This document shows positions 8,498 through 16,949 of a stretch of DNA of 38,979 nt, in pieces. Below the pieces are notes generated by a model. It worked only from the letters and a program-made list of their open reading frames with translations, did not search any database and was not told the DNA's origin. The stretch spans positions 1 through 38,979 of the forward strand of contig CAYGYG010000026.1 of assembly GCA_964354155.1 (NCBI GenBank), in the 5' to 3' direction. The position numbers and the translations under genes were made by a program. Origin of the DNA: CAYGYG01 sp964354155. GTDB lineage: Bacteria > Hydrothermota > Tepidihabitantia > SM23-42 > CAYGYG01. Every line of letters starts with the position of its first letter. Within the stretch, counting starts at the first letter, position 1.

Positions 8498-8749
8498 ATG
8501 GAACAACTGATCGGCAAGGTAAACCACTACTTCGGCAAAATCAGCGTGAGCCTGATCGAGATCACCGCGGGTGAGGTGGCCGTGGGCGACACCCTCCATT
8601 TCAAGGGCAAACACACCGATTTTAGCATAAAAGTGGAGTCGCTGCAGATTGAACACAATCCGGTCGAGAAGGCCGGCGTGGGTCAGATCGTGGGCACCAA
8701 GGTCACGGCCCCGGTGCACGACAACGACGAGGTTTTCAAAGTCACCTAA
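8498..8749 (+). CDS. Small EF-Tu domain-II-like protein (translation elongation factor-like)
   Basis: 83 residues. Seen: a single beta-barrel pattern like the second domain of translation GTPases, with IGKVNHYFGKISV, GEVAVGDTLHFKGK and VGTKVTAPVHDNDEV, and no GTPase domain. Such free-standing proteins are annotated in several uncultured phyla as translation elongation factor-like; their function is not known. The start at 8498 has AAAGGAG upstream, 19 bases after the previous stop, so it probably shares that transcript, although the neighbours give no translation link. Confidence 0.75.
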   Translation: MEQLIGKVNHYFGKISVSLIEITAGEVAVGDTLHFKGKHTDFSIKVESLQIEHNPVEKAGVGQIVGTKVTAPVHDNDEVFKVT

Positions 8750-8858
8750 CGGATTTCAAACGCTGCAGGTTGTTCCACGCATTAAGTGGAGCGGGTTCTA
8801 GGCTTAGTGCCTTGCGGTAGTGCTGTTCGGCTCGCGCGAACTCGCCCGTTCTTTGATG
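8742..8858 (-). pseudogene. TPR gene remnant at the end of the recO operon
   Basis: One clear tetratricopeptide motif in the minus frame ending with TGA at 8744-8742: TGEFARAEQHYRKALSLEP followed by NAWNNL. The Gly, Ala and Pro positions match the TPR consensus. The same frame upstream runs through recO with no TPR character, so only the last ~38 codons of a former gene remain. It overlaps the 3' end of the EF-like gene by 8 bases. Confidence 0.5.
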
Positions 8859-8889
8859 CTCTGGCGGGGGCCGGCTCCTTGGCCGCTGG

Positions 8890-9636
8890 CTAGTGGGCAA
8901 CGAGCTCGGCATGATCGAAGAACCGCAGGGTCGAAAGCTGCAGGCCCTCAATGTGATACTGTAGGTAGTCACGCACCAGCCGGTCGATCAGCTCGAGATG
9001 GTCAAGGTCGGCCGTCGGCTCCTGCCGGGCATATACCCGCCTTAGATCGCTTACGGTCTTTGATGGAATTACGATGCCGGCACGGTCTTCCGCCCGGTTG
9101 CAGACCAGGCCGCCATAATTGATGCTGAAGATGTTCGTTGCCCGCTTCCGGCAGCGGACGCAGTGGGTGAGGTTGGGGGCAAAGCCGAGCATCCCGGCGC
9201 CGAGCAGCAAGAAGGAGTAAACCGCGGAGCGCAGTTCCTCGAGACTGTTTGACTCCTGGATGGTTCTGAGGGCGGCCAGCGCCAGACGGTACAGCCGGGG
9301 CTGAGCCGGGCCGTGAATCGTGGCCCGATCCAAAAATTCGCAGATCGTCTGAGCGCCGACAATCTTGCGGGGCGAATTCCTGATGCCGGTATACTCGTTG
9401 ATAATTTCCGTGTCGGAAAGGTTGTAGATATCCTTTGTCTCGCGCCGGTAGAAAATTATTTTGGTCTGGGTGAACGGTTCGAGTGAAGCACCGAAGGCGC
9501 TTTTCGGCCGGCGCGCACCCCGGGCCAGCAGTTTAAGTTTGCCGTTGTAGCGGCCGAAGAAGGTAATGAAGAGACTGGTATCTTTGAAACGCCGGTTGCG
9601 GAGGATGAGTCCTTCGTCACGGACGATGTTCGCCAT
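8890..9636 (-). CDS. recO: DNA repair protein RecO
   Basis: 248 residues, the normal length. Seen: an N-terminal OB-fold start (DEGLILRNRRFKDTSLFI) with GKLKLLARGARRPKSAF, then a helical domain with a zinc-site-like CVRC (Cys159/Cys162) and Cys179; the fourth usual Cys is not evident. Family knowledge: RecO loads RecA with RecF/RecR and anneals SSB-coated strands. It is the last intact gene of the phoH-pgpH-ybeY cluster, five bases after the CNNM gene, a standard bacterial neighbourhood (phoH-yqfF-ybeY-...-recO). Confidence 0.93.
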   Translation of the reverse strand: MANIVRDEGLILRNRRFKDTSLFITFFGRYNGKLKLLARGARRPKSAFGASLEPFTQTKIIFYRRETKDIYNLSDTEIINEYTGIRNSPRKIVGAQTICEFLDRATIHGPAQPRLYRLALAALRTIQESNSLEELRSAVYSFLLLGAGMLGFAPNLTHCVRCRKRATNIFSINYGGLVCNRAEDRAGIVIPSKTVSDLRRVYARQEPTADLDHLELIDRLVRDYLQYHIEGLQLSTLRFFDHAELVAH

Positions 9637-9641
9637 GGCCG

Positions 9642-10565
9642 CTATACTTCGTCCCTGATTTCGCCGACCAGCTCCTCGATCAAATCATCGAGCGTGATGA
9701 TGCCGCGCGTCTCGCCCCGCTCGCCCAGGATAATGGCCATGTGTTCGCCTTCATCCTTCATTTTTTTGAAGAGCGGCATGGCGCGCATACCCGACTTGAT
9801 AGTCGGCACCGGCCTGAAGTGGACGCGTCCGTCGTAGACTACGTCCTTGAGGTTCAAGACCGCGGTGAACTGGCGAGGATTGTCGCGGTAGACCGGGATG
9901 CGGGTGTAGGGGCGTCGGAGAAGGTCGCGCTGCTTGATCTGTTCTAAGGTGACGGTCTCGGGCAAGGCGACCACCTCGTCGATCGGTATCATGACATCAT
10001 CCACTTTCGTTTCGTGAAAGGCAAAGAGGCGGGCCAAAATTCGACCCGCGGAGCGTTCCACTTCATCAAGCGCGGTTACGATGTCGCGGCGTCGAAACGG
10101 GTAGTCGCTGGTTTTCGACCGGCGATAGATTATCTTGGAAAGGAAGGTGAAGGGCAGGGAGACGGGAATCAGCAGGCTCTTGAGCAACATCAGGAAATTG
10201 GCGAACAGACTCATTACCTGTTCGGGAAGCACCAAGGCGGCGGCCTTGGGCAGGAACTGACCGACAATGAGCGAAGCGAAGGAGAGCGAGATAATTGCGA
10301 GAATCGTGGATTGCTCGCCAAACGATTCGACGAAGAATTTCTCGAGCAGGATTGCGGCCGCGACCAGGGCCAGATCTTCGCAGATGAGAATGATCGTGAA
10401 GAACTCGTCCGGATGGTCACGGAAGTAGATCGCCGACTTGGCCCACCGGACCCCGGATCGGGCCAGCCCCTTAAGCCGCGATCGGTCAAGGCGTACGAGG
10501 GATGTCTCAGACGCCGTGAATATGCATTGAAAAAGAACCAGTAGGATCACCACCACTATTTCCAT
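9642..10565 (-). CDS. CNNM/CorC-type membrane protein (DUF21 + CBS pair), short form
   Basis: 307 residues. Seen: an N-terminal membrane segment and the DUF21 signature FTASETSLVRLDRSRLKGL, further membrane segments to about residue 150, then a CBS pair (DDVMIPIDEVVALPETVT; TRIPVYRDN; GIITLDDLIEELVGEI). The protein ends just after the second CBS domain and lacks the CorC_HlyC domain of its upstream paralogue. Family knowledge: CNNM proteins are linked to Mg2+/Co2+ homeostasis; transport direction is unproven. Its start overlaps the upstream stop by one base (TAATG), so the pair is coupled. Confidence 0.85.
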   Translation of the reverse strand: MEIVVVILLVLFQCIFTASETSLVRLDRSRLKGLARSGVRWAKSAIYFRDHPDEFFTIILICEDLALVAAAILLEKFFVESFGEQSTILAIISLSFASLIVGQFLPKAAALVLPEQVMSLFANFLMLLKSLLIPVSLPFTFLSKIIYRRSKTSDYPFRRRDIVTALDEVERSAGRILARLFAFHETKVDDVMIPIDEVVALPETVTLEQIKQRDLLRRPYTRIPVYRDNPRQFTAVLNLKDVVYDGRVHFRPVPTIKSGMRAMPLFKKMKDEGEHMAIILGERGETRGIITLDDLIEELVGEIRDEV

Positions 10566-11797
10566 TATTGCCTCGATACGGTAACGTTCTTGATCTTCCG
10601 TCGTGTGACTTCCTTGACGGTGAAGATCAGACCAAGATAGACCATAGATTCGCCTTCTTTGGGTATGTGGCCGAAGCTGCGCAGCAGGAAAGCGCTCAGC
10701 CTTTCGCCGCTTTCATCGACCTGGGCCAGATTGAATGCGTCCAAGACGTTCTGGATCGTCACGTTGCCGTCAAAGAGGTAGTGGTCGGCATCAAGCCGCT
10801 GAAAAGGAATGTCTTCGGTTTCGTCGTACTCGTCGACGATTTCGCCGACGAGCGACTCCAGGATGTCTTCAAGCGTAATGATTCCGGCGAACTCGCCGAA
10901 CTCGTCGGTGACTACGGCGATGTGCATCACCCTTCTCCGGAATTCGTTGAGCAGCGACTCAAGGTTTTTCGTCTCGGGCACGAAGTAGGCCTCGCGCAGG
11001 TGTCCCCGGATCGGTTCATGATCCTCGAAGAAAACGATATCCTTGCCGTAGAGAACGCCGGTCACATTCTTGGAAGAACCTTCAATGACGATCAGCCGGG
11101 AGTGCCGGGAGCGGTGGATTTTCCCGCGGGCCTTGCCGACCGTGGCCGAGTCCGGGATGGTTACCACCTCGGTGGCCGGAGTCATCGCCTGGGCGACGGT
11201 GCGTTTGCTCAAACCCAAGAGCTGGCGCGCGATCCCTAATTCGTCTTCTTCGATGATGTTGGCGGTTTTCGCGTCTTGAAGCATGATGGTGAGGTCGCGC
11301 GCACTTACCTTCTTCGCTTCGGTCTTAGGAAGCAGCTTTTCAAAAAGCCAGTCAAGGGTGTGCGAGACTGGTGTGAAGAGATAATTGAGGACGTTCATCA
11401 CCGGCGCCAGATTGAAGGCAATCGGCTCGTAACGCTTAAGGGCAATCGCCTTGGGAGTTATTTCGCCGACCACCAACAGCACATAGGACATGATGAAGAA
11501 CTCAATGACGAGCGCAACGGTCTTATTAAGGTGATAAGTATGCGTGAGGTCAATAACGATGAGGGTGAGGACGGATGAGGCCCCGACATTGACCAGCAGG
11601 TTGCCGGTCAGGAGCGTGACCAGGATCCGGCGCGGCCGGGTCAAGAGGTGGCCCAGCGTGCCGGCCGACCGCCGTTTTTCACGGAGATAAGACTGCAGTC
11701 TCAGGCGGGGAATGGAAAAGAGTGCGGTCTCGAATCCCGAGAAGCACGCGCTGCATAGGAGCAGAACGATGATGATGGTAATATGGAAGGCCAACAT
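10565..11797 (-). CDS. CNNM/CorC-type hemolysin-family membrane protein, full form
   Basis: 410 residues with the full architecture: DUF21 membrane domain (CFSGFETALFSIPRLRLQ and VVGEITPKAIALKRYEPI), CBS pair (QAMTPATEVVTIPDSATV; GIITLEDILESLVGEI), and a CorC_HlyC domain (YLFDGNVTIQNVLDAF; FGHIPKEGESMVYLGL). It starts three bases after the ybeY stop. Family knowledge: a CorC-like gene often follows ybeY in bacteria, so this is the expected neighbour; the shorter paralogue downstream looks like a duplication. Role in divalent-cation homeostasis is inferred from the family. Confidence 0.9.
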   Translation of the reverse strand: MLAFHITIIIVLLLCSACFSGFETALFSIPRLRLQSYLREKRRSAGTLGHLLTRPRRILVTLLTGNLLVNVGASSVLTLIVIDLTHTYHLNKTVALVIEFFIMSYVLLVVGEITPKAIALKRYEPIAFNLAPVMNVLNYLFTPVSHTLDWLFEKLLPKTEAKKVSARDLTIMLQDAKTANIIEEDELGIARQLLGLSKRTVAQAMTPATEVVTIPDSATVGKARGKIHRSRHSRLIVIEGSSKNVTGVLYGKDIVFFEDHEPIRGHLREAYFVPETKNLESLLNEFRRRVMHIAVVTDEFGEFAGIITLEDILESLVGEIVDEYDETEDIPFQRLDADHYLFDGNVTIQNVLDAFNLAQVDESGERLSAFLLRSFGHIPKEGESMVYLGLIFTVKEVTRRKIKNVTVSRQ

Positions 11798-11800
11798 CGA

Positions 11801-12178
11801 TCAATCCGTCTCGTGCATGTAATCGGCGGTCTTGCCGAGCATCACCCTCTTATCGGACGACCGCGTGTGGTCGAGGCCGGCCAGGTGCAGCAGGCCGTGG
11901 ATCAGTAATTCCTTCAAGTGTTCATAGTTTTCAAGCTGCGGGCGGGCGATGTATATCTCACCGTAATCCGTCTCGAGGAGAAAGGAGAGGACATCGGTCG
12001 TCCGGTTGCGTCTGAGAAAACGATAATTCAATCCCCGCATGTACCTATTGTCGACAAAGACGATGTTCAGTTCGGCAAGCCCCATGTCTTCGCGGCTGGT
12101 CACGGCGCGGGCAATCCGGGCAATTTGTTTTCCCTGCCGCGCGTACTTACGCGGCAGGCGGAACAGGTTGATTTTCAT
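11801..12178 (-). CDS. ybeY: Endoribonuclease YbeY, rRNA maturation factor
   Basis: 125 residues from the ATG at 12178. A longer frame to 12370 is rejected because its extra 64 residues are non-homologous and lie inside pgpH. Seen: the zinc motif H-x3-H-x5-H as HGLLHLAGLDH (His94, His98, His104) and RFLRRNRTTDVLSF, both diagnostic. Family knowledge: a single-strand-specific metal RNase for 16S rRNA 3'-end processing and ribosome quality control. It overlaps the end of pgpH by 32 bases. Confidence 0.95.
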   Translation of the reverse strand: MKINLFRLPRKYARQGKQIARIARAVTSREDMGLAELNIVFVDNRYMRGLNYRFLRRNRTTDVLSFLLETDYGEIYIARPQLENYEHLKELLIHGLLHLAGLDHTRSSDKRVMLGKTADYMHETD

Positions 12179-14222
12179 TCTCGAGCCTGGGATGGAACAC
12201 GCCGGCCAGGATGGGCAGGAAGGCCTCGCTGATGTCGGCCAGGTCCTTGCGAGTGATATTGCAGTCATCGAGTTGACGGTCGCTGAAGCGATGGTCGATG
12301 TTCTCTTTAAGGATTTTCTGGAGTTTTCTGGGGGTGATATTCCTTTCCCCCCGCGCCGACGCTTCAACACCGTCCGCCAACATCACCAAAGCGGCTTCGC
12401 GAGTCTGGGGCCGCGGGCCGGGATAGCGGAACTCCGTGTCGGAGACCGGCCCCTGGGCCCGGATCAACGCCTTCCGGTAGAAGGCCTCGATTGCCCCGGT
12501 TCCATGATGCTGCTGGATGATATCAACGATGAGATCGGGCAAGCCCAACTTGTGCGCCGTTTCAACGCCCTCCTTGACGTGGGAAAGAATCACCAGGACG
12601 CTGACTTGAGGCGTCAACTGGTCGTGGGGATTGGTCCGGTCGAGCTGGTTCTCGATAAAATATTCCGGCATCTTGAGTTTGCCGATATCATGGTAGTACG
12701 CGGCGACGCGCGTCAGGAGGGAGTTGCCGCCGATCGCGCTGGCACCGGCCTCGGCCAGGCTGCCGACAACGATCGAATGATGGTAGGTGCCCGGAGCTTT
12801 GAGCACCATCTCCTTGAAGATGGGCCGGTTGAGATTGCCCAGTTCGAGGAGGGTGAAATCGGTGGTTATGCCGAAAAACCGTTCCAGGATGGGCAGGATG
12901 AAGAATACGAGAAAACCGGAGAGGAAACCGCTCAAGAATGCCTGCCCGGCACTGGCCAAGAGCGGGAACGGCGGCTTGAAACAGAGATGAACCAGGATGA
13001 CGCCGGCGATGTTGAAAACGGCCATGACGAACGAAATGATGTAGAAGTCGAACCGGGACTTCATCAGCACTTTGAGCGAACCGGCACCGATGCCGCTGAT
13101 GATCAAGAAGTAAAAAAGCGTGATATTGGAATGGATTAGAGCCAGCGCGCCGCTCAGGGCGACGGTATAGGCCAGGGCCGCATTATAGCCGAGGAAGAGA
13201 GTGATGATGAATGCGAAAAACGCGATCGGGAAGAAGTAGATACTCGGCGTCACTAGAGAAATGACTTTGACGACCACGAAAAAAAGCGCCGCCATGAAGA
13301 CCAGGAATCCAAAATTCCTCTTCTTAAGGAGCTCCCGCTGGCGGGCGCGGTCATAGCGATAGAAAAAGAAGATGATGGCCAGATAAAAGAGATTGCGGCC
13401 CAGAAAAATATTGAACCAGGCGATTATCCCCGTTGAACCGCGCGTCTTTTCGAGAGCGTCGACCTTCTCGACGATCTCCTTGGTGACACGGCTGTGCGCA
13501 CCAACGATCTTCTCGCCCTTGAGCACCTTGCCCCGGCTCCGGGGAATCGACGAATAGACCTCGTTGATTTTGACATCGGTCTTGACTGCGTTCGGAACCA
13601 GGTTGGGCGTGAAGAAATCGCGGACCAGCTCCCGGAATGGTGCGGGACGGTCGGCAACGGCACTGTCGAGGCCGGCCCGGTCATACAGATTGTCGACCGA
13701 CTCAAGGATTTCGCGTCCCGCCATGTCAATCATGATAATACGCGTACCCGACACCGATTTCTTTTCGACCAATCCCCGGAACATGAATCGGCTGTACAAC
13801 TCGACCAGGGCGTTGATGGTTCGGCGTCGCGCGAATTGATCACTGAGATAGTCGTAGGCCGCGCGGGTGATCGGGAAGCGCTGCTGGACTTCCTGCAGTT
13901 TTTGCTCGACCGGGAGTTTCATGCCGGCCAGCGAATCGAAAAGCGAATTCAGATGATTGAGGCGGGTACGGAGGGATTCGAAGGCGGCCTCGTTGTAGTC
14001 GAAAACCCAGGGAATGCGCTGGGCCAGTTCCTGCCGCGCCTGAGCAAGTTCCTCGTCGCTCTTGGTGATATCGAAGTCATAGGGTGCAATAATGTCGCGC
14101 CCGGCGATATCGTTTTCCTTGAGGCCGTACCCTTTAGGAACGGTCGGCGGCCGGTACAGGACATTGATCAAGACCAGCAGGCCGGCCAGGACGACGACCC
14201 TATTGCTTAGGTCTACTTTCAT
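12147..14222 (-). CDS. pgpH: 7TM-HD phosphohydrolase, PgpH-type c-di-AMP phosphodiesterase
   Basis: 691 residues. Seen in order: a membrane anchor (residues 8-24), a large extracytoplasmic 7TMR-HDED domain, a multi-pass membrane region (about 265-470) and a cytoplasmic HD domain with GTYHHSIVVG (His481/482) and YYHDIGKLKMPEYF (His511-Asp512). Family knowledge: members hydrolyse cyclic di-AMP. Assignment to c-di-AMP is by family and by the phoH-ybeY neighbourhood; the domain could act on a different nucleotide. Overlaps phoH by 23 bases and ybeY by 32, a tightly packed operon. Confidence 0.92.
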   Translation of the reverse strand: MKVDLSNRVVVLAGLLVLINVLYRPPTVPKGYGLKENDIAGRDIIAPYDFDITKSDEELAQARQELAQRIPWVFDYNEAAFESLRTRLNHLNSLFDSLAGMKLPVEQKLQEVQQRFPITRAAYDYLSDQFARRRTINALVELYSRFMFRGLVEKKSVSGTRIIMIDMAGREILESVDNLYDRAGLDSAVADRPAPFRELVRDFFTPNLVPNAVKTDVKINEVYSSIPRSRGKVLKGEKIVGAHSRVTKEIVEKVDALEKTRGSTGIIAWFNIFLGRNLFYLAIIFFFYRYDRARQRELLKKRNFGFLVFMAALFFVVVKVISLVTPSIYFFPIAFFAFIITLFLGYNAALAYTVALSGALALIHSNITLFYFLIISGIGAGSLKVLMKSRFDFYIISFVMAVFNIAGVILVHLCFKPPFPLLASAGQAFLSGFLSGFLVFFILPILERFFGITTDFTLLELGNLNRPIFKEMVLKAPGTYHHSIVVGSLAEAGASAIGGNSLLTRVAAYYHDIGKLKMPEYFIENQLDRTNPHDQLTPQVSVLVILSHVKEGVETAHKLGLPDLIVDIIQQHHGTGAIEAFYRKALIRAQGPVSDTEFRYPGPRPQTREAALVMLADGVEASARGERNITPRKLQKILKENIDHRFSDRQLDDCNITRKDLADISEAFLPILAGVFHPRLENENQPVPPAA

Positions 14223-15129
14223 ACGCTCTTATGATCTCGGTCACGAGCCGGTGCCGGACAACATCCTTCTCGTTCAAATAGATGAACTTAATGGCGTCGA
14301 TATCTTTTAGGATGTGCTGGACCTCGACCAGTCCGGAAATACTGTTGGACGGAAGGTCGATTTGGGTGATGTCGCCGGTTACGACGATCTTGGAGTTCCA
14401 TCCCAATCTGGTCAGGAACATCTTCATCTGCATGCTTGTCGTGTTCTGACCTTCGTCGAGGATAATGAAGGCATCGTTGAGGTTGCGCCCCCGCATGTAG
14501 GCAAGGGGTGCGATCTCAATGATCCCGGTGTCGATGAAACGCCGGGTGCGGTCATAGGGCAGCATTTCATAGAGCGCGTCGTAGAGAGGACGCAAATAAG
14601 GATCGACCTTTTCCCTCAAATCCCCGGGCAGATAGCCCAAAGACTCGCCGGCCTCAACCGCGGGTCTGGTCAAGATGATGCGTTCGACTTTGCGTTCCAT
14701 GAGCGAACAGACGGCCCGGGCTACGGCCAGGTAGGTCTTGCCGGTTCCGGCCGGTCCAATCGTAATGACAATGTCGCACTCGTCCATGGCCCGCACGTAG
14801 CCGGCCTGCCCCTCGGACTTCGGGCGGATCAGGGCTTTGGGCGTAGCGATGACGTCACCGCCAACCAGTTTCACCGTCACATCTGACCGGATCTGGTCGT
14901 CGATTGCGGCTTCTTCGATCGTCTCGCCTTTCCTGACTTTCTCGATCAACCGCAGGAACAGGGTCCGGAGTCGGTTGACATCATCGGGCGGGCCATCAAG
15001 ATAGATGCGGTTGCCGCGGACCGCTATCTTGGCAAGATAGTGGTTCTGGATGGCTTTGAGGAATTGGTCATTCAGACCGAGAAGTTTCAAAGTGTCGATC
15101 CCATCGATCGAAATCGATGTTTTAGACAT
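14200..15129 (-). CDS. phoH: PhoH-family ATPase
   Basis: 309 residues. Seen: Walker A GPAGTGKT at 125-132, the conserved LTRPAVEAGESLGYLPGDL, and Walker B FIILDEGQN near 222-229, with an N-terminal KH-like segment. Family knowledge: PhoH/YbeZ ATPases occur with YbeY and are linked to RNA metabolism. First gene of the operon running to recO. The -10 box ends five bases before the ATG, so the transcript is predicted leaderless; no Shine-Dalgarno is present. Confidence 0.95.
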   Translation of the reverse strand: MSKTSISIDGIDTLKLLGLNDQFLKAIQNHYLAKIAVRGNRIYLDGPPDDVNRLRTLFLRLIEKVRKGETIEEAAIDDQIRSDVTVKLVGGDVIATPKALIRPKSEGQAGYVRAMDECDIVITIGPAGTGKTYLAVARAVCSLMERKVERIILTRPAVEAGESLGYLPGDLREKVDPYLRPLYDALYEMLPYDRTRRFIDTGIIEIAPLAYMRGRNLNDAFIILDEGQNTTSMQMKMFLTRLGWNSKIVVTGDITQIDLPSNSISGLVEVQHILKDIDAIKFIYLNEKDVVRHRLVTEIIRAYESRPKQ

Positions 15130-15134
15130 AGTCT

Positions 15135-15162
15135 ATCCTATTCGAATAAGGGGCTTTGTCAA
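15135..15162 (-). promoter_or_regulatory. Promoter of the phoH-recO operon
   Basis: Minus strand: TTGACA (15162-15157), a 16-bp spacer, TAGGAT (15140-15135). The predicted start falls at about 15128, on the ATG (15129): a leaderless start. Confidence 0.75.
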
Positions 15163-15236
15163 TGACATTCGTCGCTTCGGTCGGCCCGGGGTCAACGCGA
15201 TGTTATGAAATGGTGGCGGTTATCGGATTTTCTCAG

Positions 15237-16898
15237 CTATCGTGTAGACCGGGCGACATCGAAACGGTAGTCATAATCCACGCCGCGATAGTAGGGCAGA
15301 CCGAAAAGCGTTATCGGCAGGATTACCTTCAGGTCGTCATGAGGATTGGCTTCGTCTTGATTGCGGTCGTGCCAGTAATCATGCTTGGCGTTGCGCAGGG
15401 CATCACCGACCGGCTCGCCCAGTCCGATGTGAGCCGCGATAAGAACCTGAAGGCGTTCGCTGCGATTCACCCCCAGCGCCGAGCCCATTGAATAGGCGGT
15501 ATTGGCGATATATGCCGCGACTCCTTTCTGGGCGAAGAGACTCGGGAAGTCCCAGCGCTGTTCAGTCGAACTGCGGTCGCCCATGCCGGTGTGGCACCCC
15601 ACCGTATGAACGAGTGAACGTTTCAGGGACGGCAGTTCCTGGACCAGGCGTGCCACCGTGAGCATGGTGTGCTGAGGCATGAAGAAACCGGTGTGGTACG
15701 CGTGGTTGTTTATCGAATAAAGGTCAAACCGGCGGCGCAAGAAGGTCGCCGCGAATGCCGGCAGGTCGTAATTCGCGCGGATCTCACGGTTCTGGATGAA
15801 TTGACCGAAGACGTGTCCATGTCCAAAGCGACTGCCGTAGACCCGGACGATCGAATCGGCACAGTCCTTCAAGTCGAAAACGGCGCTCGAGTCTGAATAG
15901 TCGCCGCTGCTTACGAAGATGCTGCTAATCGGGATGTCCGGACCGAACTCGAGGAAATCGCCAAGTTGCCTGATGATCTGGGTGGGCGAATTAACGAGCC
16001 GGCTGACGATGTATTCAAACGGCACCGACAGATAGGTGGGGCTGAATTCCTCCTCAAGATCCGCGTACAGATCATTGGTCAAGACCAAATTGCTGTCAAC
16101 CGCCGCGCCGGTCGTGTATCCGGGCTTATGCTTGACATAGTTTCTTTCCTGGAAACTGCGGGTACTCTGGTCGGCGATGCGGTGATACGGGATGATAGCG
16201 TCGTCGCCGACAATGATGATGTATTTGATATGCGAATAGCGCGCAAGCTGTTTCTCAAGATACCGATCGACGGCGCCCGCGACCTGATTGGCGTAGAAGG
16301 CCGAGGCCCAGTTGTCACCATGGTCCCAATTCGTGTAGGCCTCGATGACCCGGGGCGATGAGTCAACGTTGACGATAATGCCCTGAATGTCGTAGTGTTC
16401 TACGAAGGTTTTCAGCGCGGCAAGCACGACATCGGCGGAGTCGGCGAAAAACTTTGCCAGCCGTGCCCGGCTGACCAGGAACAGGCTTTGGGTGGCAGGG
16501 TTGCCGAGCACGGTGATGGTGGTTCTGATGATGCGGTCCTTGAGGATCCCGCTGCTGGTGCGCACCGCGATGATCGTCTCGTAGTCACCGATGGGTCGGC
16601 CGCTTACCGTGAACTTTACTTCGCAGCGTTCCCCGGGGTTGAGGCGGCCGGCAGTCGCGGAGAATTCAAGCTGGGCCAGCGCGGGTGAAACACGAATTGT
16701 CCAGTCGGCTGGTGTCGGATCGGGGTTGACGATCTTGACGTAGAATGATTTCGCCTCACCCTCAACCAGCTCAATACGCAGCGTGTCGTGTTCCTCCTCG
16801 TTGCGCGGGGGTTGCGCACCGAGGAGGGGGTCATCGGCCGCGGCCAGCGCGACCAAGACGCACAAGAAGGAAAATCGGTTGAAACGCGAGGGCAACAT
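15237..16898 (-). CDS. Exported C25 (gingipain-like) peptidase homologue with catalytic Cys
   Basis: 553 residues with a signal segment (FSFLCVLVALAAADDPLLGA), an Ig-like N-terminal domain, then a caspase/gingipain-like fold. Seen: YIIIVGDDAIIPYHRI, the His399 context INNHAYHTGFF and Cys435 in HTVGCHTGM, and a late segment TLFGLPYYR similar to the LFGDPALR of the C25 genes at 35483 and 37024. His399 and Cys435 are 36 residues apart, the same spacing as His to the in-frame TGA in those genes. No sorting domain is present at the C-terminus, unlike most exported neighbours. Family knowledge: C25 enzymes are cysteine endopeptidases; substrate specificity here is unknown. Transcribed alone. Confidence 0.75.
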   Translation of the reverse strand: MLPSRFNRFSFLCVLVALAAADDPLLGAQPPRNEEEHDTLRIELVEGEAKSFYVKIVNPDPTPADWTIRVSPALAQLEFSATAGRLNPGERCEVKFTVSGRPIGDYETIIAVRTSSGILKDRIIRTTITVLGNPATQSLFLVSRARLAKFFADSADVVLAALKTFVEHYDIQGIIVNVDSSPRVIEAYTNWDHGDNWASAFYANQVAGAVDRYLEKQLARYSHIKYIIIVGDDAIIPYHRIADQSTRSFQERNYVKHKPGYTTGAAVDSNLVLTNDLYADLEEEFSPTYLSVPFEYIVSRLVNSPTQIIRQLGDFLEFGPDIPISSIFVSSGDYSDSSAVFDLKDCADSIVRVYGSRFGHGHVFGQFIQNREIRANYDLPAFAATFLRRRFDLYSINNHAYHTGFFMPQHTMLTVARLVQELPSLKRSLVHTVGCHTGMGDRSSTEQRWDFPSLFAQKGVAAYIANTAYSMGSALGVNRSERLQVLIAAHIGLGEPVGDALRNAKHDYWHDRNQDEANPHDDLKVILPITLFGLPYYRGVDYDYRFDVARSTR

Positions 16899-16906
16899 GG
16901 TGGTGC

Positions 16907-16935
16907 ATTATATTCCGGATTGCCCGGAGTGTCAA
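16907..16935 (-). promoter_or_regulatory. Promoter of the Cys-type C25 gene
   Basis: Minus strand: TTGACA (16935-16930), a 17-bp spacer, TATAAT (16912-16907). One of only two promoters here with 17 bp. The ATG at 16898 is eight bases beyond the -10 box. Confidence 0.7.
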
Positions 16936-16949
16936 TCAGCGAGCGGCAA

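Noticed and set aside
12179..12370. 64-residue extension of YbeY
   Set aside because: It lies within pgpH coding sequence and YbeY proteins start near MKINLF.
12039..13139. 366-codon plus-strand frame
   Set aside because: Shadow of pgpH/ybeY.
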